Positions 10,558 through 21,055 of a stretch of 64,000 nt of DNA are shown here, in pieces. The stretch spans positions 372,001-436,000 of the forward strand of contig JACGCK010000018.1 in NCBI GenBank assembly GCA_014925825.1. Direction: 5' to 3'. This stretch comes from Pholiota molesta (taxonomy: Eukaryota; Basidiomycota; Agaricomycetes; Agaricales; Strophariaceae). The position numbers and the translations under genes were made by a program. Numbering within the stretch: position 1 is the stretch's first letter; each line of letters opens with the position of its first letter. The notes under the pieces are model-generated. The model had not been told where the DNA came from. It did not search any database and saw only the letters and a program-made list of their open reading frames with translations.

Positions 10558-12332
10558 TTAATTATCCCAATTCTCAAACCCAAACTCCTTCTTGACCTCA
10601 GCGCAAACGTCGAGCCACCTCTTCCCCAGCTCTTCGAAATCGCTGATCTACAGACCAGGAAGCACATCAGCATCCGACAGATCACGAACGAACAATAACA
10701 CCAACATCGAGCCACACCTGCGCACTGCACCGCGTCCACCACACGCCATTGTGGTGAAAGGGTGCGGAGTAGGTCTTCCTGGCAAGTAGACTCCGGTGCA
10801 TACTAGTGATAGTGGCTGCGGTATCGGGAAGCTCTCCGGGGAGGGGCAATGCTACGTTAACCTACATAGAAAAATGAAGGGTTAGAATTCGTAGCGATTC
10901 ACAGTGATATATAGACCCACCATGTTCAACGTAAATTGACCGTCTGGATCCATCACATAGGTCCCCAATATTTTGGCGAGCACTTGACCACCTTTTATGG
11001 CCAAATCGTGACAATATTCATTGATCTTCTCCTCTCCTCCCATCCATTTTCGGAACTCGAGGGCTGCGTTCACAAGACGTCACTTTCTAAGTCATGGAAG
11101 ATATCTGGATGTCACAAACTCGCTCACCGTCTGTTACAGTGATATAGGAAGAATAATCGATCGTTCCATTCCCTGGTACGCGAGATAGAACGTCAGAGCA
11201 TGTCGCTTCAGGGAGCTGAACCGAGCTTACAATCGAACTGCTCGACAAAATTTGGACCCGTTCGATTTCTGGGTGAGATGTATGCATGGGAAGTGGGGAT
11301 AGAGGATTTGATAATATGTTGGTTTCTAATATCAGAAGAGTCGATTCAATTTACAACATTCATTCAGATGAGGAGATAGGCGGTTCACCTTTCGGGGACA
11401 TAAAGAGCAGCGCAGGAGCGCTTTCCGGAAAGCCATTTATGGCAGTTCTATGAAGTACTCCGTTATCAGTAGAGGTATATCACGGGCTGAGAGTATGATT
11501 ACACACCGAGACCCAGAAATCAGGATCAGATTCCTTCAAGTTGATGCCAACCTCTTGCCCAATGGAATGCGCTGCATCAATAACACTGAAGATATCCTCG
11601 TCTTTGCAGATATTAACCATTTCTTTCCAAGGAAGTAACGCCCCGGGGTTCGATATGATACTGTCAATAACCGCGACGCGCTTCTTGTTTGGTTTCGCTG
11701 GATGGGCGCGCACATACGCCTTGAACGTCTCGATGATCTCTGCATGCGTTGTAGGGAAACTGATGGGAATGACGCTGGCGGTCGGATGCGGTGGGATGTC
11801 AGAGAGGTACTCGACCGTGCGCGAGATGGAATTGTAGGTCGTCGTGACTGCATGCAAGGCGTTCGTCTGGTGAGTCTATTCATAATAGCCGGCCCGGACT
11901 GAGAACGACGCACATGCAAAGATGATATCGCCCTCTTCCCACTCGAAGTTCCGCAGCACAGTGTTCAGGCCCACGGATGCGTTGGTCACGAAGACAATCT
12001 CGTCTAGCTGGGCCCCAACGAGATCAGCGACCCGCTGGCGTGCGTCGTCGAGCAAAGGCTTGAAGTCGATGCGGTGGAACAGATCCGGATTGGCTTCGAT
12101 GCGTTCGGAAAGCTCGGTGACAGCCTGCATAACAGGCCGAGGCGTCGTTCCATAGGATCCTGTACGTCTCCCCTCAGAAAGATGTAGACGGGGGAAAGTC
12201 CTAGCTAGGGAACCCTTTCGTACCGTTGTTCATGTTGATGTATGAGGGGTCCAGAGCAAAGTGCTTCAGCATTCCATGTCCGAACTCGGGCTCCTCGTCC
12301 TTGTACGAAGTTGACAGATTTATGAGCTGCAT
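10558..12332 (-). CDS. Class V aminotransferase-fold PLP enzyme (tandem copy 1)
   Basis: Starts at ATG 12332 (MQLINLSTSYKDEEPEFGHG) and ends TAA 10558. Spliced exons give EFGHGMLKHFALDPSYINMN, GSYGTTPRPV, GDIIFA then TTTYNSISRT, DAAHSIGQEVG (Asp to the PLP pyridine nitrogen), NCHKWLSGKRSC (Schiff-base Lys), FVEQFDWNGTIDYSSY, a WMGGEEKINEYC helix and the C-terminus FEELGKRWLDVCAEVKKEFG. This matches the isopenicillin-N-epimerase-like group of class V enzymes, which also includes the ergothioneine C-S lyase Egt2 of fungi; the reaction here is not established. At least seven introns have good GT..AG ends and phases agree with copy 2 next door, so the gene looks intact. Confidence 0.87.
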
Positions 12333-12906
12333 TGTGTCTAGATAGAGGGACCTCAAGACAACTGAGGGAGATGGTGGTAGTTGGCAAGGTTCCTCCCAAT
12401 GTCAGAACTTGAAATCTAATCGAGAATAGGGGGATCAGCGCCACATGACGCATATTGATGCATGACCGGCGCGGGTCGCGCGACTTTTATGAATGCCGTA
12501 AACACGTCGTAAGTTCAGACACAGGGAGACAGCAGGAAGAACACTGCTAAATGATTCCTCATTTCTACCGTCAGAGCAGCAGTGATCGAATATAAGTAAT
12601 TCGAGATATTCAAGATCCATGAAGACATTTCGTCAGTGAATCGTTCCCAAAATTTCCTGGATTTTACCTGTCATTTGCTCAGCTACCGCTTCCTGGCAGT
12701 TCCTGCACTCTGATTCATCCATAAATGGAACGTACATATACTTGTATCGCAGAGTCGCAGATCAGTTAATGTCAGATGGCCCGGGGATCCATGTGCAGAC
12801 GCCAGGCCAATGGGAATAAGAAGAGTCGCAGAATACCCACAAAATGGTATACTTATAATTAAATGGAAAACAGGTATCCAGTGCAAGAGAATACCCTTTC
12901 ATGTTA
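12333..12906. other. Spacer between tandem paralogs
   Basis: 574 bp between the start of copy 1 and the stop of copy 2. Short open frames here are not conserved in the matching flank of copy 2. It presumably holds the promoter of copy 1. Confidence 0.5.
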
Positions 12907-14710
12907 CTACGCTTCCTCGAACCCAAATTCCTTCTTGACATCGGCGCAAACTTCGAGCCACCTCTTCCCCAGCTCTTCGAAATCGCTGATCTACAATACA
13001 TCACATCAGAATCTGATCATACAAAAGACACAACCATACGATACGCACATCATTGAACACCTGCGCACTGCACCGAGTCCACCATACGCCGTAGTGGCGG
13101 AAGGGCGCGGAAAAGGCCTTCTTTGCGAGTATACCCCGGCGCAGACTGTCCATGGTGGCTGCGTTTTCGGGAAGCTCTCCAGGGAGAGGTAATGCCACAT
13201 TCACCTGAACAACGGAAACGGTTCGTTAGAGCCGGTACGGATTCCGCCGCAAGATACTGCCCACCATGTTCAGCGTGAATTGACCGTCTGGGTCCATCAC
13301 GGAGGTCCCAAGGACTTTGGCAAGCGCTTGGCCGCCTTTCATGGCGAGTTCGCGACAGTATGCATTGATTGTCTCCTCCCCGCCCATCCATTCGCGGAAC
13401 TCGATGGCTGCGCTCATGTGGAATTAGGTCACAATCGGGTGTCGAGTGATGGGCTGAGATCCTATGCTCACCATTCGTTACCGTTATATATCCAGAACGA
13501 TCGGTAGCCCCATTGGCTGATGCACGGTATAGAATGTTAGTAAAACTCGCTCGAGGGGGGTGGAACGGGCTTACAGTCGAATTGCTCTACAAAGTTCGGG
13601 CCCTTACGATCTTTGAGGGAGATGTAAGTGGTGGACGTGGGCATAGACGATTTTATGATATGTTGATTTCTATAATTAAGATAGTATGCATAGCTTTTCA
13701 ACAAGGACGATAGGAGTTCACCTCTCAGGGACATAAAGAACGGCGCAGGCGCATTTAGCAGAGAGCCATTTGTAGCAGTTCTTCGAATGGTTCCTGTGTC
13801 ACTAATGGTGAAAACGTGAGGCATACAAACGAGTACGCACCGAGAGCCAGAAATCAGGATCGACTTCATTCAAATTGAGTCCAACTTCCTGCCCAAGGGA
13901 GTGTGCTGCATCGATCAGACTGAAGATACCTTCTTCCTTGCACACCTGAACCATTTCTTTCCATGGTAGGAGCGCTCCGGGGTTCGACACGATACTGTCA
14001 ATAACAGCAACGCGTTTCTTGTTTGGCCCCGCCGGATTCGCGCGCACATGATCCCTGAATACGGAGAGAACGTCCGCATGCGTTTTGAGGGCGTTGAAAT
14101 TGAGGGGGATCACGCTAGCGGTAGGATGCGGCCGGATGTCAGCGAGGTGCTGGATAGTTCGCGAAATAGTGCCGTAGGTCGTCGTAACTTTATGAGAGAG
14201 ACAAGATGGTAAGTATATCATCAAGTTCAAGTTATCCGTAGCTTCCTCGCGGAGCCCGACTCCCTCTAGAGGAAAAAGGCTTCATAGAACGACGCACATG
14301 CAAAAATGATATCGCCCTCTTCCCACTCGAAGTTCCCAAGGACCGTGTTCACAGCCGTAGAAGCGTTGGGGACGAACACGATCTCATCCCGCTGGGCTCC
14401 TACGAGGCTTGCGACCCGCTGGCGCGCCTCATCGAGCAAGGGCTTGTACTCGATGCGGTTGAAGAGATCCGGATTGGCGTCGACCCGTGCAGAGAGCTCG
14501 CTGAAGGCCTGGATGACAGGCCGGGGAGTCGCTCCGTAGGATCCTGGTTGGCTCCGCTCAGAAAGACATAGCTGGGAGGTCGGATTATAGCGCATACGTA
14601 CCGTTATTCAGGTTGATGTAAGAGGGGTCCAGGGCGTAGTGTTTCAACATTCCGTGTCCGAACTCGGGCTTCTCTTCCTTGTATGAAGTTGGTAGGTTTG
14701 AGGGCTTCAT
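12907..14710 (-). CDS. Class V aminotransferase-fold PLP enzyme (tandem copy 2)
   Basis: Starts at ATG 14710 (MKPSNLPTSYKEEKPEFGHG) and ends TAG 12907. It carries the same exon-intron plan as copy 1: GSYGATPRPV, LVGAQRDEIVFVPNAST, GDIIFA|TTTYGTISRT, DAAHSLGQEVG (PLP-binding Asp), NCYKWLSAKCACAV (PLP Lys), FVEQFDW, EFREWMGGEETINAYC, VNVALPLPGELPE, WWTRCSAQ and FEELGKRWLEVCADVKKEFG. Apparent breaks in the raw frames are resolved by introns at the same sites as in copy 1. Same orientation and similar structure indicate a local tandem duplication. Function as for copy 1: PLP-dependent, substrate unknown, Egt2-like or epimerase-like possible. Confidence 0.88.
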
Positions 14711-16854
14711 TGTGTCTTGATGATAGGATTTCCAAGGTTGAACTAGAGGAAGTCATGGTAATTAGCATGATACTCGCATGGTTCCTCTCAGCTGCAGAAC
14801 AACCGTGGACTCCACGTGACGAACGCGTCGCGTCGCGTCATGCGCGCGTCCCCGACGTCGAGGCGCTCTGAATGTATATAGATATAGATAGATGGATTCA
14901 ATCACTGTGACTCACAAACAAATCAACGACAAATGGACAGACAGAAAGTCAGGATGAGCTGAAAACATAGACAAGACTATTTAACTGATAATTTTGTGTG
15001 ATTTACAGTGACTCAACAAAGCAGGCACGATAATCGAGTCATAATCTTTCGAAATCTTCCTCCATCCGCAACTCATGTGGCTACAAACCACAATAAGTTC
15101 CGGTATGTTATGTGGTGCTAACAGGTTCCCTTGTCGCGATACATATACGTTGATCATGAAAATCGGCGTTGTTCCTACATATCGTCAAGCTCGAACGTAA
15201 GGCGGAGTAAGGCGGAGCTTTGTGTTCAGAAGACAATCTTCGAAATCAAGTATGACTGCTCCTAGTACAGCCTAGTATCCAAAACAAATAGTACTTAGGC
15301 TGAACGACACCTTCTATGAGGTAGTGCATGTGTGATCTTGAAACATAATAGGAATGCCGTACCGACGATGGAGTAACAGCAAGTCGGTTCAGCAACACAA
15401 AATCTTGATGTATCGCAATTCACAAATTCAGTGGTTATGATTCGGCTAAGAAGAGAAAGTCGCTCTTTTTTATTGGAAGCGAGAGGATCAACGGGAGCCT
15501 GAGATTATAGTCTAGCCAGTTACTCCTTATTTGACATAGGAAAAAGCCCGTCTTACTTTATCGGCGAAGAACCGCGCCTGGCCCTATAGAATTAGAAGTC
15601 CAAGCGGTGTGTGCTGAGTATTTGTTAGTACCCCCTCCTCCGCTAAGGTCGGCAACGATCGAGGAGTAGAACTGGCGTCGCAAAATATCGGCTTTACAAA
15701 GCGACTAAAATCCCGGGTTCGTACTATGGCCCTAGCCAGAGGACAATAAGCATGACGCTGATACAAGGCTGATCAGCTGAGCGCTAATACGTCGTCTCTC
15801 GGGACCGTTTTGCCATGTACCAAAGTCGACTCGGACTATGGCAAATCGACGAACTCAAGTTGGGATCGGCACGGTCGGAAAAAGTATAGCTTCCTCAGAG
15901 AAAGTTATTCCCAGACTAGTTCTTAGGTAAATATCTAAGCAGAGTGGACGAAGCTAAGATCTCTGAGGATAAGGGAGGCCAATAGGAAGGTCAATGAGCA
16001 AAGGCCATCCGATGCGTTTTCCTTGGGAATTTCCTGTAGCCGAAAGCACAGCACGTGGTGGTAGGCAACGACGAATTAGGCGGCCAGGCTTCCTGTAAGT
16101 ACCGTCCGATGTATCCCGCGCGCTTCCTCACGATGCCCACCTTCACTGAAGGTTTATACAGACTCAACGGCAACTCAAGACACGTTGAGACCTACTGCAC
16201 GGAGATTCTGGAAGAAGCGTATCAGCTATTCATCCGAGGCGGAGACTTCTACTTTCTCTGCATATCGAGGACTCAGATAGCCAATACGCCCGCCCGTTCT
16301 AGGGGCTCCTGCGGCTTATCCTAGGACTGCGCGCCAATACTTAAATGGATATCACGTTCCCATCTTCATTTACAGTGAGGCTGTCACATTCATCAGGTTT
16401 TTGACAACGATGATGAACTCTTTTCTTGTGGGTTTTCCTACTCTGAACTTTTACCCACCGTGACGCAACGAGCACATTGGAGCCTGGACACTTCCATCTC
16501 CGTAAATAAACGCGCGGATCCCAAGATACCTCACCCATATGTGGCGCACAGGGCCGATATCCCTCGCGAAAGCGCATCAAGTCCTCAAACTTCGAAGCAG
16601 GCAGGAACTTGTGCACGACAACCAGACTTCTTTCCCAACGCGTTGACATCGCGTCTCGTGTCAACATCCTTTCTAGCAAGCTTTTTGCGGGCGGGCGACC
16701 TACGATATAACTAGCGCAAAGAACTCGACGCGCTCTCATTCCTGCGCACGCTGATATCTGCCACTCTCTACGACTCGTTTTCGCTCCCTTCCTGGCCACC
16801 TGCCCAACTGTCCGCTCTTTGCTTTCTGAAAATCCTGCTCTTACATAAGAAAAC
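14711..16854. other. Gene-free region
   Basis: 2.1 kb upstream of both copy 2 (-) and the DUF6534 gene (+). It contains several frames of 60-170 codons on either strand but none resembles a known family or splices into one. A few cautious possibilities, such as an open stretch at 16055-16324, remain unassigned. Confidence 0.45.
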
Positions 16855-19375
16855 ATGGATCCTCCTTTCGTTCTCGATAATACGTGCGCGCGAATCTTTT
16901 TCGCGCCTTTCTAGAACTGAGGACTAACTCGTTATTGATGATAGGCTTGGAGCAGCGTTCATCGGGTTGATAGTAGCGTCAATGTTCGTTGTCTTCCCGA
17001 ATGCTTGTCCACCTTTATTCTAACTTCAAGGCTTCAGCCTACATGGAGGTTCGTTTCTAGGAAAGACAAAGCGCGTTCAATCCGATATTCATCACGCTCT
17101 GTCAGTTTCAATCATCCAAACATGGTATTATTTCGGACACCAAAGCGATCCGTGGACGATCAAACTCCTTGTAAGTCTTAGCGCTATGCTAGCTCTTGTT
17201 AGCCCCGAGCTCGTCTGATAGATGTATTCAGGTCGGCGCTGTCATGGCCTTTGACACAATTCATCAAGTCCTCATTACACACACAGGTATGATTCACCTC
17301 ACTTCCATATGATCGTTCTACCAAGCTGATTTGATAATTATAGTCTATGCATACACAATCTCGAATTGGGGAAACCCGCTGATCCTAGACAAAATCGTTT
17401 GGTCAGTGTTTGAACCTTAAAAATATGTTTGTCAAGCTAGAAAACTGGGACGCTTACCTCGGTATTGTTATCTAGGAGCATGCTAGTAAGTGTTGTGTAA
17501 TCTCTGGATCAAACGGCTATTTTGACTATGCGGAAAGGTTGAGGTTATTTTCAATGTATGTAAATCTTCTCGCTTCGATTGGATAGTGCGCTAATCTATT
17601 GCTCGTTGATGTTATTTCAGGGCTTTACTGCTCTCCTTGTCCAAAGGTACGCATACATTGGATCTTCTGAGTACGGTTTCTCATTCACATACAGCTTTCT
17701 TGCCATGCGCGTGTGGCGACGTGCGTCGTATCTATCTCAATGTCTATTCAAGGATATTTACACTTAAACTTTCTTTCTAGTAAGCAATCGGAAGAAAGTA
17801 TTGATCGGGGTCGTTGTAAGTGACTTGCTTGATTTGCCGTCCTCCATCACAGTGTACTGATATTTTACTGCCTTTGCAGGGAGTTCTTGTCCTTGGCGAA
17901 TTCGGTCAGCAGCCATCCTCATGAATTTCGGTTTAGTACTAATCAAGATCTTCCTTCGTAGCCTGTGTCGTCGGTATGATTTCGTACTTCAAACATTGTC
18001 TGAATTGCTAATATAAACCATTTCCGAAGCGTACACTTACATGGCGTATGTTCTGGTTATTGTTATAGCTCTATTGCTGAATTAACCGATTGCTCCCTAG
18101 GCTCCACCTGGAAACCTACGTACAACTCGCAAAACTCAAGGTGAAAAGATCGCGACCATATCAGCGATTTTCGATCTAATTCGTTCCAGACCCTCTCCAT
18201 CCTTGTGAACGCCCTCGCTGCAGCCGGGGACGTTCTCATCGCCGCAACACTTTGCGCACTCCTTCACTGCTCGCGTACCGGATTCCAAAGGTGAATCATC
18301 TATCTACCATATTTCGTGGCCGAATGCTGAAATAATGACGCTTCTACCCTTCTCAACGCAATTTATCAGATCTGATACAATGATCAATAAACTCGTGCGT
18401 CCATTCTTCCTCACCCCCTGCGCCTCCACCTTCTTTTGTGTGAAGGCGGGATCCTGCCGGTGCCTGTTATCAGACCCCTGACGCACGCGCGCACCCTCCC
18501 CCTTTCTTATAGATCATTTTCTCAGTGAACACTGGCGTTCTTACCAGGTAAGCCTTCATTACGGGCATCAGGCCGCGAAAAACGAAAGCGCTTACCATTT
18601 CACCACCTCCGGCGCTTCTTCTTCCTGCGCCTGCGCGACTCTGATTTCGTCGCAGTCTGTGTGCGATTGCTTCGCTCATCTCCGTGCGTATCAGGGTTCT
18701 TAAGGTGCATCGCGTGTGTGCCTGAGCTTATCACGGTGTAGATCGCCTGCGCGGGTAATACGTTCCTCTATATCGGCTTTTTCTTTTGCATCGGTCGTCG
18801 TGAGTTACCACCAGTTCATTGATCATCCCCGGCTCCGTCTGCGCGTCCATGATGTCCGTTTGCCAGCTCTATATCGCTGACGATTTTTTCTTCTCCCCTT
18901 TTTTCTTCGTCCGCGGCGATCCACATGGGTGAATCGTAGTGTACACCAACTCGCTTCTTGCTACGCTCAACGCGCGCAAGATGATCCGAAACTCCGGGAA
19001 TGGGATCCATAGCACGAGCGAACACCTGACGATGTCGATGCGGGATCTGACAAAAGCTGGGCCTATGGCGTCGCGAGTGAGTCTCTTCCCCTTCCCTGGC
19101 TTTGACCATGTGCAGTCCTAATTTTTTTTATGGTTTTGTCTACTTACTAATACTAGCAGCGGCCCACGAATATCTCTATCAAGATCGATACCACGAAGGA
19201 GTTCGTCACGGATTCTGACCAGGAGAACGACCTCGAAAAAGGGGATGTGAGTCGTCGAAGCGTGTGGTTGAACGGTTCGCTGGGTCTGATCTGGACGGGC
19301 CTTGTGCAGATTTCCAACTCGTCGGCACAACGGTTCGAAGGAGCGTTTGGGACGAAGGAGGCGGAGTCTGTTTGA
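16855..19375 (+). CDS. DUF6534-domain seven-helix membrane protein
   Basis: Begins MDPPFVLDNTLGAAFIGLI and runs through about 19 exons to TGA 19373-19375. Splicing yields VASILHGVSIIQTWYYFGHQ, DPWTIKLL, AFDTIHQVLITHTVYAYTIS, the repeated hydrophobic helices FTALLVQ, FLAMRVWRLSNRKKVLIGVV, GVLVLGEFACVVAYTYMALH, TLSILVNALAAAGDVLIAAT and the conserved end of the domain LYTNSLLATLNARK, followed by a hydrophilic Ser/Asp/Glu-rich tail. The family is Agaricomycete-expanded, receptor-like and without known ligand. Several exons are tiny: 11 nt at 17038-17048, 10 nt at 17476-17485 and one of 12 nt, yet all phases agree. The last intron (63 nt, divisible by three) may be retained without a frame change. 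Confidence 0.85.
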
Positions 19376-19709
19376 TGACGTCTGCGCGCTTGGGTCTTTC
19401 GTCGGGCTTTGAGGAGTACGTCGTATTTTTGGAAGGAGTTGGGGTGAAAATGAAGTTGTACATAAAAGATTTCGTTGTTCAATATTGAAAAGGTTAGAGG
19501 AGATGAAGGTTGTACAAATGTTCTCGCGTAGAGGGTTGAAATTGTTTTCACTTTTCTTTGACTTCGAGAGGATGCGCGAGTCGCTGTGAGACGTTGAACT
19601 TTGGCGCACATACCTCATATTTTCTCGTTCTGCTGGAATCCACAGGCACCGGATCGATACTGCCAATAAAATTACATACGAGCATGACCAACTACCTAAA
19701 TGCGTAAAT
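19376..19709. other. Convergent 3' spacer
   Basis: 334 bp between the convergent ends of the DUF6534 gene and the next membrane-protein gene; nothing beyond 3' UTR sequence is visible. Confidence 0.5.
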
Positions 19710-21055
19710 CTACGCATACTCCTCTGTCGCAACCGTTTTCTCGATATTAATCGGCTTCATATTGATGCGAGTGTCTGAATCTGCTCCCATGTCATTTGTG
19801 GACCTTCCTCCTACATCTGTGAATCTGAATGTAGTCATGTTGGTCCGCGTTTGGACTGTTTCGCTGGATATCCCCAGCGCCACGCGAACAATTACGAGGG
19901 AGAACACAATTCCCTGGCGGAAGGTCAGCATAGCGAGATCGTAGGAGAGGTCAAACTCACAATAACTTGTGTGACCTAGTACGTATGATGTATATTAGCT
20001 CGTAGCGCATCCGCCAGAAAATAATGGATACTCACTGCGTCAAGTAGGATATATTGTGCAAAGTTCCCAGACAGATAGAGCGTAAGCAGGATGATAAGAC
20101 AGCCCGAATAGATCGACCCAGATTCGACAATCACTATCATCGCTGGAAGAATACTGCCCCCCGATCTCATAAGGCTGCTTGTGCGTCGGTGCATATACCA
20201 TATTCGCGATGCAATCAACACTGCATATTCTTGAGCCATGCGCGCATTAGAATATTTAAAACACTTACGTGTGGAGCTGAAATTCGTAAACAGTGTTAGG
20301 GAGAAGAATGAAACAACCCAGTCGTGAAGAGCGGTGATGAACACAGGTGCATCCGAGGAAACTCTTGCAAATGCTCGAAGAGTGCAGATACCGACACCTA
20401 GATAAGAAGGAAATTGATCATTATATATCAACGATTCTTCCGGAAAGTGCATTTAAAACATACGAACCGATACTAGCAATAAAGCAGATTAGTATTGGAA
20501 ATACAACCCTTCTATCACCGTTCCAGACCAGGTATAAGCGATATAGCTAAGGTGTACAGAATGTTAGCAGCTCGTCATAGAAATTCTAGGGAGAGGTTCA
20601 AACCCACTATGAAAGCGTCTCCCGTTAACGTCTGAATCGCATACGCAGTGCTTTTCAAAAGATAGATTGGCGTGTTAACCCGGTTAAGAGCTGCCACAGT
20701 ATTGGGAGAATTGAGAAATGCGTCCATCAGCCGTCTTAAATCGACGCCAACGTGCTGTTGGTCTATAAATAATGTCGTCTTGTAAACTGTGCATAAAGCT
20801 CACAATAGTGGCCATGATGAACATTGTGAAAGAAGCAATCAGCATTGGCTTGTTGATTGATTGTCGCGGGGTCCTATATTTACGAAGCAAAATGACCGTC
20901 GACGCCACGAACAACACAGTGAAGAGGCCTAAATTATGTAGGTTTACAATTAGCATGGATGGACCCACAACATTATTATTGAACGCACCATAAAGAACCG
21001 ACTCTACGAAGATGGAAACGAGAGTCATCGAAGCGAGGCCAATAGAGCCACCCAT
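19710..21055 (-). CDS. Seven-helix membrane protein, Agaricomycete-specific family
   Basis: Starts MGGSIGLASMTLVSIFVES at 21055 and ends INMKPINIEKTVATEEYA. Exons encode in order ESVLYGAFNNNVV, LHNLGLFTVLFVASTVILL, PRQSINKPMLIASFTMFIM, then LRRLMDAFLNS, VNTPIYLLKSTAYAIQTL, YRLYLVWNGDRRVVFPIL, IASRIWYMHRRTSS, MIVIVESGSIYSG, LSGNFAQYILLDA and GIVFSLVIVRVALGIS. The IVESGxIYS and LIxVRVxLG motifs mark a large unnamed basidiomycete family with about seven helices. Function is unknown; a GPCR-like role is only inferred from topology. It converges with the DUF6534 gene, so two receptor-like genes sit side by side. Confidence 0.8.

Noticed and set aside
11450..12130. Apparent breaks suggesting aminotransferase copy 1 is a pseudogene
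   Set aside because: Each break coincides with a GT..AG intron at the same position and phase as in copy 2, so the spliced frame is intact.
15584..15766. 60-codon minus-strand frame
   Set aside because: Isolated, without homology I can recognise and without plausible neighbouring exons.
16341..16856. 171-codon open frame on the minus strand
   Set aside because: It overlaps only the promoter of the DUF6534 gene, has no recognisable domain and an unusual Arg/Ser-rich composition; likely chance.
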